Assembly (NCBI RefSeq): GCF_963082655.1
Contig: NC_081555.1
Coordinates: 178,779,442-178,843,441 of the forward strand
Direction: 5' to 3'
Length of the DNA stretch: 64,000 nt
Source: Stomoxys calcitrans
Lineage: Eukaryota > Arthropoda > Insecta > Diptera > Muscidae
Positions 49,145 through 60,835 of the stretch are shown piece after piece (the stretch's first letter is position 1; each line of letters opens with the position of its first letter). The notes under the pieces are model-generated. The model was not told the DNA's origin. It made no database searches and saw nothing but the letters and a program-made list of their open reading frames with translations. Made by a program: the position numbers and the translations under genes.

Positions 49145-49515
49145 AATGCCCACCACCGAAGGATGGGGGTATACTCATTTTTTCATTCCGTTCGTCATTT
49201 CCGTCGAAATATCCATTTCCGACCCTATAAAGTACATATATTCTTGATCAGCGTAAAAATCTAAGACGATCTAGACATGTAGGTCCTTCTGTCTGTTGAA
49301 ATCACGTTACAGTCTTTAAAAATATAGATATTGAGCTGAAACTTTGCACAGATTCTTTTCTTGTCCATAAATAGGTGAAGTTCGAAGATGGTCTATATCG
49401 GACTATGTCTTGAGCCCCCATATAAACCGATCCGCAGATTTAGGGTGCTATGCCCATAAAAGCCACATTTATTACCGGCCGAACTTAATACGTTTTTATA
49501 CCCACCACCGTAGGA
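49145..49515 (+). repeat. Interspersed repeat family B, internally deleted
   Basis: The start CCACCACCGAAGGATGGGGG and the first unit are joined directly near 49475 to CCGGCCGAACTTAATACG, so nearly all internal units are deleted. Confidence 0.75.
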
Positions 49516-49607
49516 CATTACTTGTAATTGTTGTGTTGGTTTAATATTCTCAATGTTTTTTGTTTAAATCGGGTTGCAAAATTGAATACAAATTATATCT
49601 ATGAAAG

Positions 49608-50660
49608 TCGCATCATAAGGTTAGGTTAGGTTAGGTTTAAGTGGCAGTCTGCCATAAGACTCACTTAGACGTTTCCGTCCATTGTGATACCACAGGAACA
49701 GAAGAAGAAAGATGCCTTCTAGTTCCTACCGTTGAACCAACCAGATCGCTTTAAAAAGCCTAATAACTTGCGAATGTTCACATCCGCTAAATCATACAGG
49801 TTCTAAAGAAATGAGAACATATAGTGGAACTCCTTCTGACTGCTAGTGCGGGACACACACACTGAAGGTGTTCCATAGTCTCTTCTTCTTCGATGTCCTC
49901 AGTTTCTGCAACAGTCGTTGCTGGCAACCTTCAGTCTGTCAGCATGTTTTCCGATTAGACAGTAACCTGTCATGAAGGACACAATGACTGAGACGTCTGT
50001 TCTAGCCAATGACAGCAAAGCAGTAGACCTCTTCAAGTCTAGATTAGGCCACATAGTTTTGGAATCCTCACAGCCCCCTCTTTGTGACCACCTATCATTC
50101 GTTGTCCTTCGGGCCTGGTCCTGAAAACTTAGCTTACATGTCGCTAGAGGCATACCCCCAGATTCCAGAATCGCTGGAATGTGTAAGGTAGTTCCCAGTC
50201 TCGCAAGCTTATCCGCTTTACAATTCCCTGGGATATCTTTGTGGGCATGCACCCAGAACAGGTGAATTTTGAACTGTTCAGCCTTCTCGTTAAGAGATCT
50301 GCGACAGTCGAGGGCGGGTTTTGTATTCGGAAATACGTTATGCAGGGAGTTAATGGCTGCCTGGCTGTCTGAGCAGACATTTATTCAATTCGCCGTAATG
50401 ACATTATATCAGTGCCATTCCACCACTTCCCTAATTGCAAGGATCTCTGCTTGATACACACTGCAGCAGTCAAGTAACCTTTTCGATATGACCAGTTCTA
50501 GATCTTTAGAGTATACCCCAAAGCCCACCTGACCGTTTAGTTTGGAACCATCCGTATAGAAGTCTATGTAACTTCTGTTACCAGGGATATCGTAGTTCCA
50601 ATCGGTTCTATCAGGAATAGTGGTACAATAGTTTTTTTTTTTCAAAAAGTCTCATCATAA
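49608..50660 (-). pseudogene. LINE relic (R1/LOA-like), RNase H and 3' end
   Basis: Read on the minus strand, 50409-50645 gives IDFYTDGSKLNGQVGFGVYS then VYQAEILAIREVVEWH, the first RNase H blocks. In another frame 49899-50252 gives HAHKDIPGNCKADKLARLGT, the last RNase H block, and a C-terminal domain. The 3' untranslated part ends at 49610-49630 in tandem CCTAA (seen as GGTTAGGTTAGGTTAGGTT on +). A frameshift and an internal stop lie between the blocks, and the RT half is absent: this is a 5'-truncated dead copy. Confidence 0.85.
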
Positions 50661-51359
50661 AGTCAACATGGAAAAAATTTACCAAAGGAACTATAACAAG
50701 AAAACCCACCAATAATTCTGCAGAGTGTGCCGAAAACCCTATTAAAGCACCTAACCCAAATAGTTCTAAATGGTGTATGGAGCATGTAACACTCAATCAA
50801 GGATATGTCAATTTAAAACTACAAAAATTTTCAATTCATGCATAACTACCCCCAATTCATATTCCATGGAAGCGTTTAATCTTAGTATATTCAATGTTGT
50901 TCTACTTTACCAGCTAAGATGTAGAAATAAAATAAACTTTGTTACTTTGGAGTTACATAAAATGCTAATCTATTAGAATAACTTGCAAAAAGTGCTCAAT
51001 TTATGATTTTTTCAATTGATAGATTGCAGTCTCCCCGCCCAGCTACGTTAATGGTTTTGGAGAGCATAAACTCTCAGTTTCCAAATTTCGGATAAAAAGA
51101 AACTATTGGCTCCAAACGTGCAGTCGGAGAATTGGTTCATATGACAAGTCTAAGCACATCTAACCTATTTTCAATACCCAATAACCTGTAACAGTTAAAA
51201 GTGTTTGCGGAAAATTTTGAAAGATGCATCCTTATTTGTTCGATTGCGATCGTGACTTCGACAGAGGAATGAGCTAAAGAGGAATGAATGACTAAATCGA
51301 ATTTGAATTTCAAGACTGTTATTTAAGGCTTATTGTCTGTTACATCTCAATATTGCAAG
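50661..51359. other. intergenic, no gene seen
   Basis: No supportable feature. Confidence 0.4.
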
Positions 51360-51585
51360 GAGGCCGTCGTAGCTTAGAGATAAACATGTCCGCCTATGAC
51401 CCTGAACGCCTAGATTCCAATCCTGTCAAGAACATCAGAAAAAAATTTTCAGAAAAGGATTTATCTTATCATTGAGCTTAAAATTGGATCTGACAGCACT
51501 CATCGATATGTGAGAAATTTGCCCCTGTTCCTTAATGTTCATGGGGAAAATGGCATTTGCAGTTGGATACTCCGAGGTGTTAAAA
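51360..51585 (+). mobile_element. tRNA-derived SINE, internally deleted
   Basis: The head GTCGTAGCTTAGAG (A-box-like) then CCGCCTATGACCCTGAACGC and GATTCCAATCC (B-box-like) shows tRNA ancestry. About 100 bp of the body is missing, then CTTATCATTGAGCTTAAA and CAGCACTCATCGATATGTGA follow. Confidence 0.75.
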
Positions 51586-51756
51586 CTAAAGTCAATGCGC
51601 CTCCAATCTTTGACAAAAAATTTGACAAAAATGAGGGTTTTGCCCCAATTCCTATCAGAGATAGCTCTTTGTAGAAAAGGCTGAAGGACTAACAAATGTC
51701 GCCAGCCTAAGTAAGCTGTGTGTTTAATTTTGCTAGAATTCAGCGTCGTCGCAAAT

Positions 51757-52055
51757 GCAAATTTCCCCATGAACATTCCATAGGGGAACATGTGCAAACT
51801 TCTCACATATCAATGATTGCTTTTCCATTCAAGTTCAAGTACTCAATGACAAGGGTCCTCCGTTTTCTAGCCTAATACGAACGGCGTGTGCAGCAGTGCA
51901 ACACCTCTTTGAAGAGAAGTATTTACAATGTATAATAACTCACAAATGTCGCCAGCATTAGGAGGGAATAATCGTCGCAGAAATTTGTTTTCAGATTTTC
52001 TCGTCAGGATTCAAACGCTCAGGCGTTCGACGTCATAGGCGGACATGCTAGCTTT
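51757..52055 (-). mobile_element. tRNA-derived SINE, near full length
   Basis: Minus orientation, body and head both present; head in reverse CAGGATTCAAACGCTCAGGC and GTCATAGGCGGACATGCTAG. Confidence 0.8.
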
Positions 52056-52850
52056 GTAATAAAAGCACCCTTTGCCTCTTATTATCACAAGTATTAAGAG
52101 AATTTCTATATATGTACATACGCACTGCATTACCTGTGCTAGATGTAGGACACGATTCCTGATGTTGAATATTTTGGTTGGAATGAAGTGAATGTGTCCA
52201 TGTTTGCTTTGAAAGATCTTAAACTTCGACGCAGTACAGAGACGTCCATTCAAAAGTTTTAAATGATCCCACACTGATTCCTTTTGTTTCAGGCTCTAGC
52301 ATTCACTCGAATTCCTGTAGAAAAGTTGGCACTTAATTTTCAATCACTTTTCTGAAGTTACTTCTACCTTTCTTCTTTGTTGGATGCAAGAGCATGCGAA
52401 GTTTGAAAAGTACGCACATTACAGAATAATTCCAGCCGTTTGACTGATGGACTAACATTGAGTTGGACATATTTAAATATTGATTTTTGACATTAGGCAC
52501 GGCACTGCCTAATGTTCGTAGATTAGAAATGATCAATTCTAGCTAGATTTTAATAAATCGTCATATTTACAACGAATGTAACTCATATTTACCGCTACAA
52601 TGCCCCCAGGCTGGTTTTTGTATAATTAATTCATGGAACTTGGTAAAAAGAAAAGCGAAAGAGAAACGCTTTCTTTAGCGGTTTGTAAATGTTTGTAAAT
52701 GCGATGGATAGCAGGCAGAATGTCTTCAATTTGTGGCTTCTTTCAGCGAATGGCTTTCGCAAAGCTCAAGGCAGATGGATCATCTTCGGTGAAATGGCAA
52801 TGTAACAGTTGTAATCACCACTTGTTACTGGGGCGATGAAGAATTCCGTT
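52056..52850. other. 5' flank of gene 6
   Basis: No gene seen. GGTAAAAAGAAAAGCGAAAG and GTTTGTAAATGTTTGTAAATG (a short direct repeat near 52683) are the only local structure. Confidence 0.4.
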
Positions 52851-52906
52851 GGCTGATTAATGATTGAAAAGATGGCCTATTGTATAGGCTTTCTTTTTGA
52901 CAGGCC
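52851..52906 (+). promoter_or_regulatory. Distal promoter module of gene 6
   Basis: GGCTGATTAATGATTGA (52851-52867) and TTTGACAGGCC (52896-52906). The TTTGAC box starts 80 bp before the TATA box. Confidence 0.65.
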
Positions 52907-52975
52907 TATTTGCGGAAAATTAATTATGGGTTCGGCAGGCCTGAATACGGCAGATTTCGTCGATGGAAACATGTG

Positions 52976-53014
52976 TATATATAGATTGGCGAAAGAAGTG
53001 TTCTAGCATCAGTC
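52976..53014 (+). promoter_or_regulatory. Core promoter of gene 6
   Basis: TATATATA at 52976 and GTTCTAGCATCAGTC at 53000-53014, span 39 bp. The leader is ~86 nt. Confidence 0.8.
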
Positions 53015-53096
53015 GTTTCCAGACTGTAATGAACAGTTCGAAGTGGAACGATAGAAGCATTGTTCTGTCTTAGGGAAAATCTCGGAAAACTTCACT

Positions 53097-54196
53097 ATGG
53101 ACGGCAAACGACTGTTGTTTGCTCTATTGCTCTGCGCAGTCGTTGTCCTCCATTCTGCAGGTAAGAGCTACGAGAATTTGCAAGTAGCAAGTTGCAAAGT
53201 TTTTGGTTTGTCCAATTTTCAGCTGCCAATGAGGGTCATCATCGTATAAGGTTTGGAATCCTGGGCCAACAGTCGAGAGCTGTAAGACGACAGGAGAATG
53301 ATTTCGTCCAAGGTCGCTTCAATCAAGAATTTTTGACCAAAATAGGCAAAGGAACAACAACGACCACCACATTGGCGCCACCACCACCACCACCTCCTCC
53401 ACCACCACCGCCTCCTCCACCGCCGCCTCCACCACCGCCACCACCACCTCCGCCACCTCCACCACCACCACCTCCTCCACCACCGCCACCAACACCACCA
53501 CCACCACCTCCGCCGCCACCACCACCTCCTCCACCACCACCAACAACTCCACCCCCACCACCTCCTCCTCCACCACCACCACCACCAGAAGGTGAAGGTC
53601 GGAGATACGATGAAGACGACCCCCTGGCATTTGGCGACGATAGTGAAGAAAATGATGTTTTGCGTAGTGATCTTTTACACAGATTCCATGAAGATGATGA
53701 AGACACGGACCTGGATGATGACCGCGAATCCCATGTGGGTCGTAGCAATAACGATCTGGAAACAGATTACGAAGACGAGATAGCCGCTCGAGCAGGTCCT
53801 AAATCAACATTAAGTCGTCGTCGTCGCCTCAAAGAGAAACGTCGTCGTCGTCTGGCAAACAAACGTCGCCGCCGTTCAGGCTACAAGAAACGCGCCGCAA
53901 AACGACGAGCACTTAAACGTCTCCGCAAATACAGGCAAAAAACTAAGGGTCATAAACGCCGAGTAAGTAAGAACTCACGAGCCAGTAGATCACGCTTGCG
54001 CCAAAGGAGATACCGACGACGCACCGTTGGGGGATATCGAAAGAATGGCAATCGCCGTCGTGTCTACCGTCGCAGTACACGAAAATCCCGCAAAGCCGCC
54101 CGCCGACGTCGTCGTGCTAGGAAAATGAAACGCAGACGTAATACCATGAGAAGCAAAAGACGATTGCGTCGTTTTAGACGAAGGAGGCGCAATTAG
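53097..54196 (+). CDS. Secreted polyproline/acidic/Arg-rich protein (gene 6)
   Basis: Exons 53097-53160 and 53223-54196, 345 aa. The signal peptide is MDGKRLLFALLLCAVVVLHS. The 62-bp phase-1 intron has GTAAGA and TTTCAG borders. The mature start is AANEGHHRIRFGILGQ, then VRRQENDFVQGRFNQEFL and KIGK at 61-64. Thr 66-71 is followed by the longest polyproline of the family, 74-143, broken only by single T and TT. The acidic part, 144-205, has EDDEDTDLDDDRE. The basic tail from ~218 includes KRRRRSGYKKRAAKRRALKR and ends RLRRFRRRRRN. Compared with genes 4 and 5 the polyproline follows the Thr run directly (TTTTTTLAPPP) without the TTPPVT linker. AATAAA at 54250-54255. It is closest to gene 7, with which it shares the MD(G/S)KRL signal exon. 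Confidence 0.9.
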
Positions 54197-54249
54197 TCGC
54201 AGCGAAGCAAACAGGCACTAATGATACTTACCGACGAAATTTAGACGAA

Positions 54250-54255
54250 AATAAA
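54250..54255 (+). terminator. Poly(A) signal of gene 6
   Basis: AATAAA 54 bp after the stop codon. Confidence 0.6.
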
Positions 54256-55049
54256 GCACATAGAATATGAAAAAATATATACAAAGCTTAAATTATTCTC
54301 ATGGGTAGCAAAAGGGGCCAATGAATGATGATTGAGTATAGGCTGGATTTAAGGTGATCCATCCCAAAGGATGACCCCAATCCAGGCAGTCAAATTCAAA
54401 ATCAGGCATTGGCGTTTTTGTAGACTGATAAAGCATAAAATAAAATATTCAAAAATGTTCTGCAACATTAGATCCCTTTTATCCATCAGGACACAAGAGC
54501 GGTTTATATTGCGGAACAAAGGCCCAATTTCGTTCTACATAACTTATAAATGAGTGCCGATTCGCTTTGTGGATTTGATCTCTCGACTACTCCAACTGAT
54601 TGGCGAGTATTTGTAAGGGGCTAGCTAACCACAACTCAAACTTTGCTATGCACCTTAGACTCCTACAATTTATTTTGATTTTAAATGCCATCCCAACATA
54701 GCCCCTTGCAAAAACTGTATTTTTTACGCCACTGACATGTTCCAGTAATGAACATAACTCATTTCCAGTATAACATCAAAAGCCTAAGGCTGCTGATATT
54801 ATGATTTATGTATGGAATAGCTTTCTCATATTTACTTCTATCGTTTAGCAAAGCGAACAAAGGAAAAATCAAAACAAAATTCTGGACTTTGAAAAATTGC
54901 AAAGATTGCAGAACGTCTTCATTGCATTCCCTCTTTCACCGAACACCTTTCTTTTCGTCACAAAGACAAATTGCGAAAAAAAAAGATAATTTTTTGCTAA
55001 GATCGGATTGGTTGGTTGGTTGTTATATGAGCGATTAGTTTTGTCGGCT
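54256..55049. other. Intergenic region, genes 6-7
   Basis: No gene seen. Confidence 0.4.
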
Positions 55050-55102
55050 GGCTGACTGACTAATGATGGAATAGTTTGACTATTGTTAAACTTTGACATG
55101 CC
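55050..55102 (+). promoter_or_regulatory. Distal promoter module of gene 7
   Basis: GGCTGACTGACTAATGATGG (55050-55069) and TTTGACATGCC (55092-55102), 73 bp before the TATA box. Confidence 0.65.
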
Positions 55103-55164
55103 GCAAGCAATTTTGCGGAAACCAATTTTTGGGTCAGCGGAGTTCGATATGTGCTATGATCTCG

Positions 55165-55203
55165 TATATATAGTTTCGTCATAGAAGTGTTCTAACATCA
55201 GTC
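55165..55203 (+). promoter_or_regulatory. Core promoter of gene 7
   Basis: TATATATA at 55165 and GTTCTAACATCAGTC at 55189-55203, span 39 bp. The leader is only ~47 nt. Confidence 0.8.
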
Positions 55204-55246
55204 GCCTCCATACTGTAGGGTACGATCGGATCTTGGAAGGCCAAAA

Positions 55247-56335
55247 ATGGACAGCAAACGACTGTTCTCGGCTTTATTGCTTTGCGCAGTACTGGTCCTG
55301 CAGTCGGCAGGTGAGAAATATTTTCAATCAATCTAATCTGGGCATTACTGTACAAGTTGCCTTTTTCCAGCCACGAATGAGGGCAATCGATACAGACTCT
55401 TTGACAGACATCGACAATCTGTGGGGCGGCATGAATATGTGTTGCCTCAGGGCCGGGGTCAAGAGTTTTGGGATTTGTTGGGAAAAACTACAACGACAAC
55501 AACTACAACTACTGAATCGCCAACCACATCGCCTGTAGTTTCTCCGCCGCCACCACCACCACCTCCTGTTACACCACCAGTTGTAACACCACCGCCATCT
55601 CCTCCGCCACCACCACCACCGCCACCACCACCGCCCCCAACACCTCCACCGCCGCCACCTCCTCCAACAACTCCACCACCTCCACCGCCACCTCCTCCTC
55701 CACCACCACCACCAGAGCGTAAAACAGATCGTGCATTCGGGGACTCCCAAAGCGAGGTACGCAACTTCAATGAGGAATATCCAAACAGGGTTCGGCTTCG
55801 TCAAAATTTCCGACAGCATAACATTCGAAAGCCACACAATGCCGAAGACGATGAAGATGAGGCCGTAGAACAAGGACGCCAGAGCAATGTTTCCTCTGGT
55901 AATTCGAATGATCGCAAGGATCCAAAACGAGATGGCAGCGGCAGTTCGTTAAGCTCCGATAGCAAACGTCGCCTCAGAGCAAAACGTCGCCTCAGAGCAA
56001 AACGCCGTCGTCGTGCCGGCCTTAAGAAACGTTCCACAAAAAGACGCGCATTCAAGCGCAGCCGTAGAAACAGAAAAAAAACTAGGGCCCAAAAACGCCG
56101 GCTGGGTCAGAGTACACGCGCCAGTAGACAACGCATGCGTCTAAAGAAATACAGAAGACGAAATGTTGTCGGACATAGAATGAGAGGACTGCGACGTCGT
56201 ACCGTTATGCGTAATTCACGACAATCCCTTAGACATTTCCAACGACGACGCCGTAAGAAGCAAATGAAACGTAGACTCCATCGTCTTGCTAATAGAAGAC
56301 GCCTGCGCCGTTTTAGAAGAAAGGGTCGCAATTAG
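55247..56335 (+). CDS. Secreted polyproline/acidic/Arg-rich protein (gene 7)
   Basis: Exons 55247-55310 and 55371-56335, 342 aa. The signal peptide is MDSKRLFSALLLCAVLVLQS. The 60-bp phase-1 intron has GTGAGA and TTCCAG borders. The N-terminal module is ATNEGNRYRLFDRHRQSVGR, then QGRGQEFWDLLGK ending at 60. Nine Thr (61-69) are followed by ESPTTSPVVS and a Pro-rich stretch 80-136 with VTPPVVTPP and SPP interruptions. The acidic part is weak and mixed (AEDDEDEAVEQ near 170-180), so this is the least acidic member. The tail includes a duplicated RRLRAKRRLRAKRRRRAG and ends RRRLRRFRRKGRN. AATAAA at 56374-56379. Coding continuity, a good promoter and a poly(A) signal make it look functional. Confidence 0.9.
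55964..55999 (+). repeat. 18-bp coding duplication in gene 7
   Basis: CGTCGCCTCAGAGCAAAA occurs twice in a row and encodes RRLRAK twice, a very recent in-frame expansion of the basic tail. Confidence 0.8.
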
Positions 56336-56373
56336 ATGTAGAAAACCATAGAATCTAACCGAAACCGTTGAAA

Positions 56374-56379
56374 AATAAA
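56374..56379 (+). terminator. Poly(A) signal of gene 7
   Basis: AATAAA 39 bp after the stop codon. Confidence 0.6.
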
Positions 56380-56927
56380 ACAAAAAAGAAAATTATTAGA
56401 AAATACAAACTCTCATAACTTTTTTGAAATATGCGATCACTTTCATTAAAACTACATTTACACTAGAATCCGAATCCGCTTGATTTGATCGAATCTCCTT
56501 AACCCGTTTACACTATGTATGAAATAATTTGGAGTTCGAATTGACAGCAGCATTGTTTTTTTCAGCATTTTCATTATATTCAGTTTTTTATTGTGGTACG
56601 CGGTTTTATTAAATTTAACTCCAACATTTAGTAATTTCAATAAGAAAATGTCAGATGTAAACACCGATAATAACCGGTACTCACTGCAATTCCAGTGCAT
56701 TGGAATCGTTCATATTACAAAACCACTCTCGAAGAAGATTTGCTGCAAAACTCCTCAAATAAATAGACTAGCTTTCACTAGTTGCGAAACAAGAGTTTTC
56801 CGAAATCTCGACTCAAATTTTGTTTTACGATAAGCGTAAACCTGATATAAGATAATAATGCCAGTCTTATATCTACTTACTGAAACAATTTCTAGTCTTA
56901 AACCTCTACCCTATGATGAGGTATATA
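56380..56927. other. intergenic, no gene seen
   Basis: No supportable feature. Confidence 0.4.
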
Positions 56928-57086
56928 TTGGTTGCCCAAAATAATTGCGGATTTTTTAAAAGAAAGTAAATGCATTTTTAATAAAACTTAGAATGAACTG
57001 AATGCAATTACAGAGTCACAAGCAGTGAAAAAATTTGTCAACGCCGACTATATGAAAAATCCGCAATTACTTTTTGGGCAACCCAA
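56928..57086. mobile_element. Mariner MITE (159 bp)
   Basis: TTGGTTGCCCAAAATAATTG at the left (one G lost) pairs with CAATTACTTTTTGGGCAACC at the right. TA flanks both ends. The inside matches 26162-26399 in opposite orientation (TAAAACTTAGAATGAACTG) but is shorter. Confidence 0.85.
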
Positions 57087-57399
57087 TATTAAATTTGACC
57101 TTTCTTTTGTAAAACAAACGATATATTGATCTTAGGCGCAAGCTTGTCGAAAGCAAACTTTCGAACCAAGTTTTGCACAAATATATAGTTTTGATGTTTG
57201 TTATTGTGGATCAGACAATTGTTCGAAATTTGGAGTATTCGGTCTTTAAGCTGATTTACCTGCCATACAAATCGAGTCACTGATTTTACTACCTTCAGGA
57301 TGCAATTTTATACGAATTAAAAAAATTCATGTGTACCTACCTCTGTTATGATTTGCAATTTCCCTAATTTTAGTTCTTACTTACAAAACGTAATACATT
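57087..57399. other. intergenic, no gene seen
   Basis: No supportable feature. Confidence 0.35.
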
Positions 57400-58435
57400 T
57401 TTATTTATTTTTACTTTAGACGATGTAATAATACGAAGATTACGAATCTGGCATACAACATCAGATCGAGTGTAGGGGGTCACCCCACACTCCAAAAGAG
57501 CCCCAAATGGGCATATGACTATATGAGACTCGGTTTGTTCTGTAGAATCCAAAAGTGATGAAAAGTATCCGGCAGTAGATTACAAATATGTCAAAAAATT
57601 AGGTCCATGTAATGGCAGGTCGCCCACCCCCAAATACCCTCAAAATGGGCATATCAGACGGCCATGGCCATATTGGATTCAAATGAAAGATATTTGGGAG
57701 TAGATTAAAAATATGACAATAAAATTTGCGTTCAGGTCAAGTTGGCGCTTTTCCTACTAAAAATACGTCGAATAGGTTAATTGACCAATTATAGCAAAAT
57801 GGGACTTAAATGAAAGGTATTTGAGAGTAGAAAACGAATTTGATATCCAATTAGGGGGTACGCCCTAAATCACCCCTTAAACTGAACTTTATTTCCCACT
57901 ATAGCAATATGGAGCTCAAATTAACGGTATTTGGGAGTAAAGAACGTATTTGATATCTTTTTTTAGGGCAAAGTGCCGGTGGCCGCCCCAGCTCCAAAAC
58001 ACCCACCAAACGGTTCATACCGTTGGGGCTCAAAGTAAAGGGATTTGGGGTTGAACACGAATTTGATATCCATATTTAGGTCGAAATGTCTCCCCTAAAA
58101 AGCAGCATTACCCTAATTTCAAAAATACCAGATCTGGGAGAGTGGTAATGAGTTCGTTCGACCAATCATGCAAATAAAAACCCACCCCAAAATACCTCCC
58201 TATTACATAAAAGCTATTTGGGGTGGAAATTTATTGACCGTCAATCACAACTTATTCACCGATCATGCCATTATGGGACACACATGAAATGTTTCAGAAA
58301 GTAGAGCACGAATCTTATATTTACTCTAATGGCAAAGACCACCCCCGAAATTTCCCCTAAACCCTAAATATTTACCAATACGGTAATATGGGACTCAAAA
58401 GACAGGCATTTGGAAGTAGAATAAAAATTTACATG
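57400..58435 (+). repeat. Family D (Helitron-like) internal fragment
   Basis: CAAATGAAAGATATTTGGGA, GGGACTTAAATGAAAGGTAT, CGAATTTGATATCCAATT and C-rich blocks match 35678-37433. Neither terminus is identifiable. Confidence 0.6.
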
Positions 58436-58715
58436 GAAACTGAGCAGGAGCAAACTTCCCACACATCAATGAGTGCATTCCGATTCAAGTTGAGTTTATC
58501 AACGATAAGAAACCCTTTTTATAGCCGAGTCCGAACGGCGTGCCTCAGTGCGACACCTCTTTGGGGAGAATTTTTTGCATGACCATGCATGGCATGGTAC
58601 CTCACAAATGTCGCCAGCACTAAGAGGGATAACCACTGCTTTAAATTTTGTCGGAAGTTCCGCCAGGATTCAAACACAGGCGTTCAGCGTCATAAGGGGC
58701 ATAGGCTACAGTAGC
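58436..58715 (-). mobile_element. tRNA-derived SINE, near full length
   Basis: Minus orientation. Body CCGAGTCCGAACGGCGTGCC and CGACACCTCTTTGGGGAG, head in reverse CAGGATTCAAACACAGGCGT, TCAGCGTCATAAGGGG. Confidence 0.8.
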
Positions 58716-58774
58716 ACGAATTCGATATCCACATTCAGGGCGAAGTATCCCCATCCTAAAAAGATATTAGAGCT

Positions 58775-59225
58775 AATATGCCACAGTAGGAGCCACAATT
58801 TTGGTGCGATCTCTCCCAAATTTGGCACGAAGTGTTTTTTGTGACGTCCCAATATGTGTGCAAAATTTCATCTTAATCGGTTCAGATTTAGATATAGCTC
58901 CCATATATAACTTTCGTCCGATTCGATCTATTAAGGCTGTAGGCACAATTTTGGTCCGATCTTTACAAACTTTGGCAAGAAGTGCTTTTTGTGACGTCCC
59001 AATATGTGTGCAAAATTTAATCATAATCGGATCAGATTTATATATAGCTCCCATATATATCTTTCATCCGATATGGCCTTTTAAGGTTGTAGAAGCCACA
59101 ATTTTGGTCCGATCTCTTCAAAATTTGTCATGAGATGGTTTAATTGACATCCCAACACGTGTGTAAAATTTCATCAAAATCGATTTAGATAAAACCCCAT
59201 ATATATCTTTCGATTTTTAAGGCTG
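58775..59225. repeat. Interspersed repeat family E
   Basis: Three units of ~155-180 bp, each with GATATAGCTCCCATATATA, CACAATTTTGGTCCGATCT, TTTGTGACGTCCCAATATGT and TGTGCAAAATTT. Confidence 0.75.
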
Positions 59226-59849
59226 TAGATGCCACAATTTTCGTACCATCGTATGAAAATCGTATAAGGTTCTATTCGATATTTCAAAAGGTATGCAAAA
59301 TTAAAGTCTGACTAAATTTGGATATAAGTGCTATCTAATAAAAGTATTACGTATACTCGGTGGTGTAGATTATTATATAGTCGGCTCCGCCTTACTGGTT
59401 GTTAATACTTTTTTAATACTTTGTTTGGAGGAGAAATCGAGTGGTCGGAGTGGGGACGGGCAAAATTGCTCGACTCCGACTCCACAGTCCGTCCTACTTT
59501 GCCCGACTTAAGTCTTTTTGTTATTACTTGTTTTACTTAAGGCAGGTTAAATTCAAATATGGGTTATATTTTGATGAAGCCCCCATATAGACCCGAATAT
59601 AGGTCTTGGACGAATACTTAAAAGACACATATATTAGCCGTGTTCACTGAAATTAGGATTAGCGCATTGTAAAAGAACCATGCTCAATTTTTAAGGGCCA
59701 AAAACACTCACTAACTGAAAATTTAAAAATCCAAAGATTTTTTGCCCAAGTAACCATTGATCATAAAGGAAATCAAACTTCCAGGTCTAAACGACTAAAT
59801 TTGGTTTAAGGTCTAGAACTGATCAAACTTCCAATTTTATGAAAAACAA
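59226..59849. other. intergenic, no gene seen
   Basis: No supportable gene. Some A/B-like scraps (CCCCCATATAGACCC near 59580). Confidence 0.4.
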
Positions 59850-60565
59850 GCTATTAATCGATTCAGTCCATATTTAGCCGTATGTTGAAGGTCATGAGAG
59901 AAGCCGCTTAACAAAATTTCAGCCAAATCGGATGAGAATTGCGACCTCTAGAGGCTCAAGAAGTCAAGATCGCAGATTGGTTTATACGGCATCTATATCA
60001 GGTTGTGTACCGATTTGCGCCATACTAAGCATAGTTATTAAAAGTCATAACAATACACTTCATGCAAAATTTCAGCAAAATCGGATGAGAATTGCGCGAT
60101 CTATTGGCTCAAGAAGTCAAGATCCCAGATCGGTTTATATGACAACTATACCAGATTGTGAACCGATTTGAATCATACTTAACACAGTTGTTGGAAGTGA
60201 TACCAAAACACCACGTGCAAAATTTCAGTCAAATTGGACGAGAATTGCGCTCTCTACAGGCTCAAGAAGTCAAAACCCAAGATCGGTTTATATGGCAACT
60301 ATATCAAAACATGGACCTTTTTGGCCCATTTAGAGTCCCAACTGACCTACGCTAATAAAAAGTATTTGTGCGAAATTTCAAGCGGCTGGCTTAGCTTTAC
60401 TCCTTCGAAAGTTAGCGTGCTTTCGACAGACAGACCGACGGACGGACAGACGGACGGACAGACGGACGGATCAAGAATATATATACTTAACGGGGTCTCA
60501 GACGCATATTTCGAGGTATTACAAACAGAATGACGAAATTAGTATACCCCCATCCTGAAGGAATA
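59850..60565 (+). repeat. Family A copy lacking its T1 end
   Basis: Three units, then the (GGAC/AGAC)n tract at 60426-60470 and a degraded T2 end (GTATACCCCCATCCTGAAGG). Confidence 0.75.
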
Positions 60566-60835
60566 TATAAAAATCCTAAGGTTCGATTTGGTTTTAGGTC
60601 CATAGTTTCTTGGGCACAAATTCTTGTAAAATGTCGTAAATGACGATTTTCACTATAGCTAAAAATTGACCTACCCTTCTACACATGTATTGCCGAACAT
60701 CGTCTAGATCGGATCATTTGGTTAAAGATGTTTACCGTTTGAGCTTCGTGAGTTCCTCAAAGGCCTTTTTCAGCAGATTACGCTGATATTTGATGCAATC
60801 CTTCGGCCGACCTACAATAAATACAAAAAACTAAC

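Noticed and set aside
49608..49632. TTAGG run as a telomere or interstitial telomere
   Set aside because: Only about three units, located at the 3' end of a LINE relic. Diptera lack TTAGG telomeres.
51360..51430. tRNA gene
   Set aside because: The A/B boxes are degenerate, the cloverleaf is not intact and the same sequence recurs in the window with a common body, so it is a SINE head.
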